Positions 15,421 to 22,138 of a stretch of DNA of 22,138 nt are shown here, in pieces. The notes under the pieces are model-generated. The model worked only from the letters and a program-made list of their open reading frames with translations, was not told the origin of the DNA and did no database searches. Every line of letters starts with the position of its first letter. Position 1 is the stretch's first letter. The DNA is from Flavobacteriales bacterium (lineage in GTDB: Bacteria; Bacteroidota; Bacteroidia; Flavobacteriales; BACL11): positions 1-22,138 of the forward strand of contig PAKE01000041.1 in assembly GCA_002710495.1 (NCBI GenBank), given 5' to 3'. The translations under genes and the position numbers were made by a program.

Positions 15421-17961
15421 ATGAACGGAAAATTTTCAGAAAGAATGAAGGTAGTTTTGGAGTACGTAAATGAAGAAGCTTTACGACTTGGAGATGAAAA
15501 AATTGGAGTAGAACACCTAATATTAGGAATAATAAGAGAGGGAGGAGGTACTGCAGTCAGAACTCTTAATACATTAGGATTAGAAATGAGTGACTTAAGA
15601 AAAATTATTGAAGAAGTTATTTCGGTAAAAGAAAACAAAACTCTAGACTTTCACTCTACGGAGAAAGGTTTGACTAAACAAACTAAAAATATCTTAGACA
15701 AATCGCTAATTGAACTACAAACTACTGACGAGAAAGAAATAAAAACAATACATATACTTCTTTCTATTTTAAGAGATAAAAATAATATTATTCATTCTAC
15801 TCTAGACAAACTAAGGATTGATTATAATAATGTTTTGGAAACATATATTAGTATTCATGATAAATATGATGACGATAACGAAGGAAATGATCCTACAAAT
15901 GATGATGATCTATTTGAAGACATCAGTAAAGAAAAGGTTCGTCATTCAAGTAAAAGAAGTAAAACACCTACTTTAGATAATTTTGGAAGAGATTTAACTT
16001 TATTTGCTGAAGAAAACAAATTAGATCCTATTGTCGGTAGACATAAAGAGATTGAGAGAGTTTCTCAAATATTAAGCAGAAGAAAAAAGAACAACCCGAT
16101 TTTAATTGGAGAACCTGGAGTTGGTAAATCTGCAATTGCTGAAGGTTTAGCACTAAGAATTATTCAGAGAAAAGTATCCAGAATATTATTTAATAAAAGA
16201 ATAATAATGCTTGATTTAGCAGCTTTGGTAGCGGGAACGAAATATAGAGGTCAGTTTGAAGAACGAATGAAAGGCATTATAAGCGAATTAAATGACAATC
16301 CTGATATTATTTTATTCATTGACGAAATTCACACTTTAGTTGGAGCAGGAGGAGCTTCAGGTTCTTTAGATGCATCTAACATGTTTAAGCCAGCATTAGC
16401 TAGAGGGGAACTACAATGTATTGGAGCTACTACTTTAGATGAATACAGGCAAAATATCGAGAAGGACGGAGCTCTTGAAAGAAGATTTCAGAAAGTTATA
16501 GTAGAGCCTACCACCACTGAGGAAACACTAGAGATACTAAAGAACATTAAAGATAGGTATGAAGATCATCATAATGTACAATATACTGATGAAGCAATAG
16601 AAGCTTGTGTTTACCTAACTAATAGATATATGAATGATAGATATTTACCTGACAAGGCAATAGACGCATTAGACGAATCTGGTTCTAGAGTTCATATTAC
16701 AAATATTGAGGTACCAAAAAATATCTTGGAATTAGAAAAAGATCTAGACGAAATAAAATCAGAGAAAAAAGATGCAATTAGTAAACAAAAGTTTGAAGAC
16801 GCAGCTACAATTAGAGATAAGGAAAAATCTATTGAATCTAAACTTTCTCATGCGAAAGATGTGTGGGAAAAACAACTAAAAAGTAAAAAAGAGGTAGTTA
16901 CAGAAGAAAATGTAGAAAATGTTGTTGCAATGATGACAGGTATCCCTGTTCAGAGAGTTTCAACTAGAGAAAGTAAAAAGCTTGTAAAAATGCCTGATAA
17001 CCTGAAAAACAAGATTATTGGACAGGATGATGCAATAAATATGATTGTAAGAGCAATAAAAAGAAACAGAGTTGGACTTAAGGATCCTAATAAGCCAATT
17101 GGTTCTTTTATTTTTTTAGGACCTACTGGGGTTGGGAAAACCCATCTTGCAAAATCTCTATCTGAAGAAATGTTTGATTCTACAGATTCATTAATCAGAA
17201 TAGATATGAGCGAATATATGGAGAAATTTGCTGTTTCTCGTTTGATTGGTGCTCCCCCAGGATATGTTGGATATGAAGAAGGAGGTCAGCTTACTGAAAA
17301 AGTTAGAAGAAAACCCTACTCTATTATATTGTTAGATGAAATTGAGAAAGCTCATCCAGATGTATTTAATATTTTACTTCAAGCTTTAGATGATGGAGAA
17401 CTTACAGATAGTATGGGTAGAAAGGTCAGCTTTAAAAATACCATAATAATTATGACTTCTAATATTGGTTCTAGACAATTAAAGGATTTCGGACAAGGTG
17501 TTGGTTTTAATACTTCTTCTAGAAAAGATAATACGGATAATCATTCAAAGAGTATTATAAAAAAGGCTCTTGCAAAAAGTTTTGCTCCAGAATTCTTGAA
17601 CAGAATAGATGATGTTATTGTTTTTAATAGTCTTAAGAAAGAAAATATAAATAAGATAATTGATATCGAAATGGAAGATATTTTGAAAAGAATTATGGAA
17701 ATTGGTTATTCTGTAAAAATATCAGGAAAAGCAAAAGATTTTATAGCAGACAAGGGATTTGACCAACATTTTGGAGCTAGACCTCTTAAAAGAGCTATTC
17801 AAAAATATTTTGAAGATCCTTTAGCGGAAGAAATAATCAAATCTAGTATTACGGAGGGAGATAGTATTAAAGTAGATTTAAATAAAGAAGGTGACAAACT
17901 AGTTATGAAATTAGTAAAAAAGAAGAAGCCTTCTGTTAAAAAGAAAGAAAAAACAGATTAG
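15421..17961 (+). CDS. clpC: ATP-dependent Clp protease ATP-binding subunit ClpC
   Basis: ClpC is an AAA+ unfoldase that feeds damaged or tagged proteins to the ClpP peptidase in the cytoplasm. The 846-aa protein has the double Clp N domain (about 1-145), an acidic linker at about 155-170, and a first ATPase with Walker A GEPGVGKS at 230-237 and Walker B LFIDEIH. A UVR-type segment [18 protein letters not shown] follows at 455-472 in the middle domain. The second ATPase has Walker A GPTGVGKT at 567-574. The VGF loop at 694-696, used to dock on ClpP in ClpC proteins, is present. A UVR segment in place of the long ClpB coiled coil makes this ClpC and not ClpB. Its TAG overlaps the TAA of the convergent aminotransferase gene by bases 17958-17961. 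Confidence 0.97.
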   Translation: MNGKFSERMKVVLEYVNEEALRLGDEKIGVEHLILGIIREGGGTAVRTLNTLGLEMSDLRKIIEEVISVKENKTLDFHSTEKGLTKQTKNILDKSLIELQTTDEKEIKTIHILLSILRDKNNIIHSTLDKLRIDYNNVLETYISIHDKYDDDNEGNDPTNDDDLFEDISKEKVRHSSKRSKTPTLDNFGRDLTLFAEENKLDPIVGRHKEIERVSQILSRRKKNNPILIGEPGVGKSAIAEGLALRIIQRKVSRILFNKRIIMLDLAALVAGTKYRGQFEERMKGIISELNDNPDIILFIDEIHTLVGAGGASGSLDASNMFKPALARGELQCIGATTLDEYRQNIEKDGALERRFQKVIVEPTTTEETLEILKNIKDRYEDHHNVQYTDEAIEACVYLTNRYMNDRYLPDKAIDALDESGSRVHITNIEVPKNILELEKDLDEIKSEKKDAISKQKFEDAATIRDKEKSIESKLSHAKDVWEKQLKSKKEVVTEENVENVVAMMTGIPVQRVSTRESKKLVKMPDNLKNKIIGQDDAINMIVRAIKRNRVGLKDPNKPIGSFIFLGPTGVGKTHLAKSLSEEMFDSTDSLIRIDMSEYMEKFAVSRLIGAPPGYVGYEEGGQLTEKVRRKPYSIILLDEIEKAHPDVFNILLQALDDGELTDSMGRKVSFKNTIIIMTSNIGSRQLKDFGQGVGFNTSSRKDNTDNHSKSIIKKALAKSFAPEFLNRIDDVIVFNSLKKENINKIIDIEMEDILKRIMEIGYSVKISGKAKDFIADKGFDQHFGARPLKRAIQKYFEDPLAEEIIKSSITEGDSIKVDLNKEGDKLVMKLVKKKKPSVKKKEKTD

Positions 17962-18854
17962 AAAGGTATCTTTTCACCATCTTTTTCTGTTAAATTTCTG
18001 AATAAATCCTGGAGATTAGATAGTAAATCTCCTTTATTCTCTATCTTTCTTTTGTCAATTTCTTCTACTCGTGCTAATTCTCCCATAGTTCCTGTAGAAA
18101 AAACTTCATCAGCATTATACATTTCTGTTACTGAGATATCTTTTTCAATTATTGGCATATTATTTGATTGACAGATATCTATAACTGTTTGTCTAGTGAT
18201 ACCTGGTAAACATGCCTTTGTAAAAGGAGTATATACTATTCCATCTTTAATCATAAAGATATTGGTGGAGTTTGTTTCAGAAACAAATCCATCTATATCT
18301 AACATTAGAGCATCATCTACTCCAGCATGATTTGCTTCAATTTTTGCCAGAATATTATTTATTAGATTATTATGATGAATTTTAGAGTCCAAACATAAAG
18401 AAGAATTTCTTCTGATATTTGAAGTAACTAATTTTAAGTTTTTTCAATAAAAAATAGATGATTTCCATTCTGCAAGAACAATTAAAGTACATCCAAACTG
18501 ATTCAATTGAGGGTTCATTCCAGATGTTATCTTCTCTCCTCTTGTTAGGGTTAATCTGATATGAGTTTCATCTCTCATATTATTTGCTTTTAGAGTAGAG
18601 AAAATTGCATTTTTAACTTCATCAACAGATGGAATGTCTCTAAAATCCATACTTTTTGCAGATTCCATCAATCTTTTTAAATGATTATCTAAACAAAAAA
18701 TTCTGCCATCGTATACTCTAATCCCTTCCCAAACTGAATCTCCACCTTGCACTACACTATCAAAAACAGAAATTTTAGCTTCATTTCTATGAATTAAATC
18801 TCCATTTATCCAAACTTTTATATCCTTGTTTCTATCGTCAAATTGTTGTATCAT
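17958..18854 (-). pseudogene. Class IV (branched-chain type) aminotransferase interrupted by an in-frame TGA
   Basis: Read through a TGA at codon 137, the frame gives one full-length class IV PLP aminotransferase of 298 residues. The N-terminal part has FDSVVQGGDSVWEGIRVYDG and the conserved RLMESA helix. The C-terminal part has SKIHHNNLINNILAKIEA with the expected PLP lysine Lys158, VSETNSTNIF with Glu193 (E. coli IlvE uses Lys159 and Glu193) and CLPGITRQTV. Both halves are in the same frame, so this is a nonsense change and not a frameshift. Without readthrough the products would be an inactive 136-aa fragment (18444-18854) and at best a 144-aa fragment from TTG 18392. The start overlaps the sulfotransferase-like gene's stop (ATGA). 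Members of this group make or break branched-chain or D-amino acids; the exact substrate is unclear. A sequencing error, a real pseudogene or readthrough are all possible. Confidence 0.8.
18444..18446 (-). other. In-frame TGA inside the aminotransferase reading frame
   Basis: The codons run TCT ATT TTT TAT TGA AAA AAC TTA. The 17 codons between the TGA and the TTG at 18392 still look like the family (KLVTSNIRRNSS), so the downstream part has not visibly decayed. TGA serves as the normal stop of the adjacent sulfotransferase-like gene, and the window's proteins use TGG for Trp, so a changed genetic code is not supported. Runs of six T and six A lie close by. Confidence 0.85.
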
Positions 18855-19567
18855 GTTTTAATTGATTTTTCAGTTAAAAAATTATAATAAGGAAGGCATT
18901 CTTGATGTAAAGATTCTAGATCTTTATCAAGATTAATATCCTTCTTTTTGTATGGCAGAAATGATGTAGAATCATGAACATTATCATACCAATATTTTGC
19001 CCAAACACCATCTTCTTCTTTTGGGCCTCTCTCCCACTCTAACATATCTTCAAAATAAGGAATATCAATCATGTCACATAATTTCTTTAAAATTTCTGAT
19101 GGATTCTCTAAAAGATGTTTTGAATCCAAAACAATAGCTTTGGAATTTGACTTTTCTATATAATTAAATAAATCAAATTGCATTTTAACTCCTATATCTG
19201 ACATTTTAGGCGATTTAATAACTTTAGCATAAGACAAGATAATCTCTTTAGGATCTCTAATAAATATAATATTTGTTACCTTTTGTAAAAAATCTTTATT
19301 AATGTTAACTAGGAAATGAGTCATCAACTTAAAAAAACAATGTTTTTGATAATCTCCTAATATGATATCTTTAATGACTTTCTCTCCATCATTTTCCTGA
19401 GAAATTAATGTATCTTCTCTTCCTGGATGTTTTGATCCAGAAACACCTAAATAATGTGCATATAAAGGTTCATCAAAAACTAAAGTATCAGGACGTTCTC
19501 TGAATGAATACATAAGTGCAGTAGAAACATTTCTAGGACAAGACCATAAGCATATCTTTTTTCTCAT
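18851..19567 (-). CDS. Sulfotransferase-like P-loop protein, 238 aa, partner of the aminotransferase
   Basis: The N-terminus LWSCPRNVSTALMYSF (residues 7-22) matches the 5'-phosphosulfate-binding loop of sulfotransferases. NIIFIRDPKEIILSYAK (99-115) matches the 3'-phosphate-binding segment. A helix-rich C-terminus ends CLPYYNFL. Sulfotransferases move sulfate from PAPS to an alcohol or amine, but no substrate can be read here, and some family members have no shown activity. Its TGA overlaps the aminotransferase ATG by four bases, so the two are coupled. From memory, plant BCAT-like proteins (Arabidopsis At3g05190 and At5g27410) carry a comparable N-terminal domain fused to a class IV aminotransferase, which suggests the pair works together. 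Databases sometimes label such proteins HAD hydrolase; no HAD motif is seen here. It begins 23 nt after the 73-aa gene. Confidence 0.8.
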   Translation of the reverse strand: MRKKICLWSCPRNVSTALMYSFRERPDTLVFDEPLYAHYLGVSGSKHPGREDTLISQENDGEKVIKDIILGDYQKHCFFKLMTHFLVNINKDFLQKVTNIIFIRDPKEIILSYAKVIKSPKMSDIGVKMQFDLFNYIEKSNSKAIVLDSKHLLENPSEILKKLCDMIDIPYFEDMLEWERGPKEEDGVWAKYWYDNVHDSTSFLPYKKKDINLDKDLESLHQECLPYYNFLTEKSIKT

Positions 19568-19590
19568 CTTCTTCCTTTCTTAAAGGGCAT

Positions 19591-19812
19591 TTACTCAACA
19601 ATCATCTTTCTCTCTACTGTTCCATCATCATAGATGTAAAATAGAGGTGTGTTCTTCTTTTCTGTTGAATTATTTATCTTAAAATCCATAAAGTTATTGT
19701 TTTGTAGCTGTCCAGATTGATTTTGAGAAAAATTAGGAATAACACCAACACTCGACCATTGCCCAAACCCAATCAAAGGCACACATAGTAATAGTAGTAA
19801 TAGTTTTTTCAT
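19591..19812 (-). CDS. 73-aa exported protein, unknown function
   Basis: A clear Sec signal peptide (MKKLLLLLLCVPLIGFGQ) is followed by a mature part of about 55 residues. That part is Asn- and Ser-rich (FSQNQSGQLQNNNFMDFKIN) and closes with TPLFYIYDDGTVERKMIVE. Cys10 lies inside the hydrophobic core and does not form a lipobox, so it is probably soluble or surface-bound and not a lipoprotein. No family is recognised. It sits 34 nt after fabI and 23 nt before the sulfotransferase-like gene on the same strand and may be carried on the fabI transcript. Its signal peptide and spacing support a real gene. Confidence 0.65.
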   Translation of the reverse strand: MKKLLLLLLCVPLIGFGQWSSVGVIPNFSQNQSGQLQNNNFMDFKINNSTEKKNTPLFYIYDDGTVERKMIVE

Positions 19813-19846
19813 TTTATCTAAATTAAGAAATGAAAGAGTAGAGTCA

Positions 19847-20680
19847 TTAAAATTTCTTGTCTCCTATATTTTTCATGTAATTATCCATAACATCCTGACT
19901 CATTCCCATAGAAGAAAAACCTCCATCATGGAACAAGTTCTGCATAGTAACTTTTCTGGTATAATCTGAAAATAAAGTAATGCAATAATTTGCACAATCT
20001 TCTGAGGAAGCGTTCCCAAGTGGAGAAAGATCTTCAGCAAATTTATAGAACCCATCGAATCCATCTACTCCACTACCAGCTGTTGTTACCGTAGGTGACT
20101 GAGAAACAGTATTAATTCTAATATTCTTCTTTAATCCATAATGATATCCGAAACTTCTAGCTATAGACTCTAACAAGGCTTTATTGTCAGCCATGTCGTT
20201 ATATGAATGAAAAACTCTTTGTGCAGCTACATAGGATAATCCTACAACAGATCCCCATTCGTTTAAAGCATCTAAATCCCAAGCTGCTTTAATTGTTTTA
20301 TGAAAAGAGGTCGCGGAAACATCCATTCCTTTCTGAGTCCAATCGTAGTTTTGATCATAGTATGCTTTTCCTTTTCTTACATTTACAGACATACCTATTG
20401 AATGTAATACAAAATCAATTTTACCTCCTAAATGTTCCATTGATTTTTCATATAAATTTGTTAAATCCTCAATAGAAGTTGCATCTGCAGGAATCACAAT
20501 TGAATTAGTTTTTTCTGCTAGTTCATTTATAGTTCCCATTCTCAGAGCTATGGGAGCATTTGTAAGTACAATCTCCGCTCCTTCTTTATGTGCAAATTCT
20601 GCAACTTTCCAAGCTATTGACTTATCATCAAGAGCTCCGAAAATAATTCCTTTCTTACCTTTTAATATTCCGTTTGCCAT
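19847..20680 (-). CDS. fabI: Enoyl-[acyl-carrier-protein] reductase (NADH), FabI
   Basis: FabI reduces the trans-2 double bond of enoyl-ACP with NADH, the last step of each fatty-acid elongation cycle, in the cytoplasm. The 277-aa protein begins with the FabI-type nucleotide site GKKGIIFGALDDKSIAWKVA (8-27). It has the catalytic set Tyr150, Tyr160 and Lys167, with the same spacing as E. coli Tyr146, Tyr156 and Lys163. HSIGMS (93-98) contains the Ser-Ile-Gly segment near the cofactor. Length and motifs are normal. It follows recN by 37 nt, and a TATATTTG element in that gap suggests its own promoter. It is the usual target of triclosan-type inhibitors; no obvious resistance change was identified. 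Confidence 0.96.
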   Translation of the reverse strand: MANGILKGKKGIIFGALDDKSIAWKVAEFAHKEGAEIVLTNAPIALRMGTINELAEKTNSIVIPADATSIEDLTNLYEKSMEHLGGKIDFVLHSIGMSVNVRKGKAYYDQNYDWTQKGMDVSATSFHKTIKAAWDLDALNEWGSVVGLSYVAAQRVFHSYNDMADNKALLESIARSFGYHYGLKKNIRINTVSQSPTVTTAGSGVDGFDGFYKFAEDLSPLGNASSEDCANYCITLFSDYTRKVTMQNLFHDGGFSSMGMSQDVMDNYMKNIGDKKF

Positions 20681-20705
20681 TACTTAATTTTTAATTTTTA
20701 ATATA

Positions 20706-20713
20706 CAAATATA
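20706..20713 (-). promoter_or_regulatory. Candidate -7 element (TATATTTG) of fabI
   Basis: The minus strand reads TATATTTG, an exact TAnnTTTG match inside the 37-nt recN-fabI gap. Initiation near 20700 would leave about 20 nt of leader. No clear TTTG is found at the -33 position, which would lie within the end of recN. fabI could also be transcribed from upstream of recN. Confidence 0.4.
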
Positions 20714-20717
20714 TACA

Positions 20718-22138
20718 TTATTGACTTAATAATTCCATTGCATTATTAATTGAAGTTTCTGTTACAGTTTTTCCGCTCAGCATCTTTGCAATCTCTTCTA
20801 CCCTTTCAGATTGTTCTAGTCTTTTTATTTCAGATGTAGTCCTATTATTTTTCTCTGATTTAAACACTTTAAAATGCGTATTGGCTTTTGCTGCAATTTG
20901 AGGTAAATGGGTTACAGAAATTATTTGCCTTTTCTTACTCATAGTTAACATCATCTCGGACATCAAATTAGCTACTTCGCCAGAAACTCCTGTATCAATT
21001 TCATCAAAAATAATAGATGAAAGAGCGTCAAATTCTGAAACTAAGTAAGAGAAACACAACATTAATCTGGAAAGTTCTCCTCCAGAAGCTACTTTATGAA
21101 TTTCACTAACCTCAGTTCCTCTGTTAGCTGAAAATAAAAATTTTACATTATCTTTTCCTGAAATAGTAAAAGTATCTTTTTCGGTAATCTCAACCCTGAA
21201 AATTGGTGATTTTATCCCTAATTTCTTTAGATGATTTTCTAGATTATTTTGGAAAGAATTACAGATAGATTTTCTCTTTAATCTTAATTTATCAGAGAGC
21301 TCTTTCAACCTAGTCTCTTTCAAGAAAAACTCCTTCTCTTTTTCTTTAATTATTTTATCAAAATCTGATGATGCAGATTTCTTTAATTGCATCGCATTTA
21401 AGACTTCTAATAATTCACTAATTTCAGATTTTCTGTGTTTTACTAATAAAGTATTAAGATGATCTAATCTTTCAGAAACTACTTTTAGTGAATCCGAGTT
21501 AACATCAACTGATTCGCTTTGTGCTTGTATTTCGCTCTCTAAATCTTGCAACTCAATTCTAATAGAAGTAATTCTTTCATTTAGATTAGATAAATTTTCA
21601 GAAAATGAGGATATCTTACTTAAATCTATTTCTATTTCTGAAAGTTTAGAATTTATGCCATTATCTTCAGATATTGAATTATATACTTTAGATAAATTTT
21701 CAATTATTGAAGTTGAGTGTTCTAAAATATTGTACTCTTCTTCTAACTCTTCCTTCTCTCCTTTTCTTAAGCCAGATTTTTCAAGTTCATCAATCTGAAA
21801 ATTAAGGTAATCTAATTCCGATTCAGACAATCCTTTTCCATTTTTAATCTGATTGATTTCGGACTGTAGTTTATTGTACTCAGCAAATAAAGTTTGGTAT
21901 TTATTTAACAGATTCCTAGAATCAGCTAATTTATCAATTAAATGGAGTTGTTTTTCTTCAGATTTTAATGAAATAGATTGATTTTGAGAGTAGATTTCTA
22001 AGTTTGAAGACACTATTTCACCTAATACTGAGAGAGAAACTGGAGTGTCATTTACAAAAGATCTGCTTTTTCCGTTTGGAGAGATCTCTCTTCTAATAAT
22101 TGTTTCTGATTCAAAATCTAAATTATGTTTCTTGAATA
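20718..22138 (-). CDS. recN: DNA repair protein RecN (5' end outside the window)
   Basis: RecN is an SMC-like ATPase that holds DNA ends during double-strand break repair. The frame stays open to the window edge: 472 residues are present, and the first 80 or so, including Walker A, are missing. The visible N-terminal part has the family segment ISPNGKSRSFVNDTPVSL and then YSQNQ. Two long coiled-coil arms follow (helices rich in Glu, Leu, Lys and Ser). The C-terminal ATPase half has the signature ASGGELSRLML, Walker B SSIIFDEIDTGVSG and the switch VTHLPQIAA. An internal GTG at 22013 is in frame but is not the start, because coding continues upstream with family-typical sequence. It ends 37 nt before fabI. 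The recN-fabI order is, from memory, common in flavobacteria. Confidence 0.95.
   Translation of the reverse strand, partial: FKKHNLDFESETIIRREISPNGKSRSFVNDTPVSLSVLGEIVSSNLEIYSQNQSISLKSEEKQLHLIDKLADSRNLLNKYQTLFAEYNKLQSEINQIKNGKGLSESELDYLNFQIDELEKSGLRKGEKEELEEEYNILEHSTSIIENLSKVYNSISEDNGINSKLSEIEIDLSKISSFSENLSNLNERITSIRIELQDLESEIQAQSESVDVNSDSLKVVSERLDHLNTLLVKHRKSEISELLEVLNAMQLKKSASSDFDKIIKEKEKEFFLKETRLKELSDKLRLKRKSICNSFQNNLENHLKKLGIKSPIFRVEITEKDTFTISGKDNVKFLFSANRGTEVSEIHKVASGGELSRLMLCFSYLVSEFDALSSIIFDEIDTGVSGEVANLMSEMMLTMSKKRQIISVTHLPQIAAKANTHFKVFKSEKNNRTTSEIKRLEQSERVEEIAKMLSGKTVTETSINNAMELLSQ

Noticed and set aside
18399..18446. Possible selenocysteine codon with a hairpin (AGAAGAA-A-TTCTTCT type repeat) after the TGA
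   Set aside because: The repeat is AT-rich with a weak stem and starts over 30 bases after the TGA, unlike a bacterial SECIS. The site is a variable loop in class IV aminotransferases, and I recall no Cys or Sec there.
18390..18446. Frameshift as the cause of the split aminotransferase
   Set aside because: 18854 and 18392 differ by a multiple of three and the codons between them translate as family sequence in the same frame, so only the TGA interrupts it.
22011..22013. GTG at 22013 as the start of RecN
   Set aside because: The same frame continues upstream to the window edge with typical RecN sequence (NGKSRSFVNDTPVSL), so the gene starts outside the window.

Overview
The window is chromosomal DNA of a Bacteroidota bacterium, most likely in the Flavobacteriales. 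The evidence is the low GC content, A-rich leaders without Shine-Dalgarno sites, candidate TAnnTTTG promoter elements, a secreted protein with a gliding-motility-type (type IX secretion, T9SS) C-terminal domain, a lipoprotein with a lysine/acidic export tag, and the flavobacterial style of GyrA, ClpC, FabI and RecN. No rRNA, tRNA, CRISPR, transposase or prophage gene was seen. Most of the window is core genome.

Layout. (1) 1-4581, plus strand: a tight three-gene unit. It has the tail of an unknown gene, a 142-aa surface-lipoprotein candidate and a 1355-aa multidomain T9SS protein with seven internal repeats, one interrupted by an inserted domain. (2) 4590-5125, minus strand: a DUF4019 exported protein preceded by an unlisted 28-aa membrane microprotein whose stop overlaps its start. 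(3) 5126-5607: an AT-rich gap, then a 65-aa orphan protein on the plus strand with a strong intrinsic terminator (5825-5856). (4) 5982-15234, minus strand: gyrA followed by an M16 peptidase, a TPR protein and a large HEXXH zinc metalloprotease. The gyrA/M16 junction overlaps by 11 nt and the M16/TPR junction by 1 nt. (5) 15235-15420: a divergent promoter region, then clpC on the plus strand. (6) 17958-22138, minus strand: recN (partial), fabI, a 73-aa exported protein, a sulfotransferase-like protein, and a class IV aminotransferase (BCAT-like) gene broken by one in-frame TGA.

Functionally the window mixes DNA topology and repair (gyrA, recN), protein quality control (clpC), fatty-acid synthesis (fabI), envelope proteolysis (M16 and HEXXH proteases, TPR partner) and cell-surface display. 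The points most worth a second look are the interrupted aminotransferase beside its sulfotransferase-like partner (a pair that, from memory, resembles a fused plant protein), the translationally coupled 28-aa microprotein, and the nested domain in the T9SS protein. I did not find a convincing new defence or mobile system.
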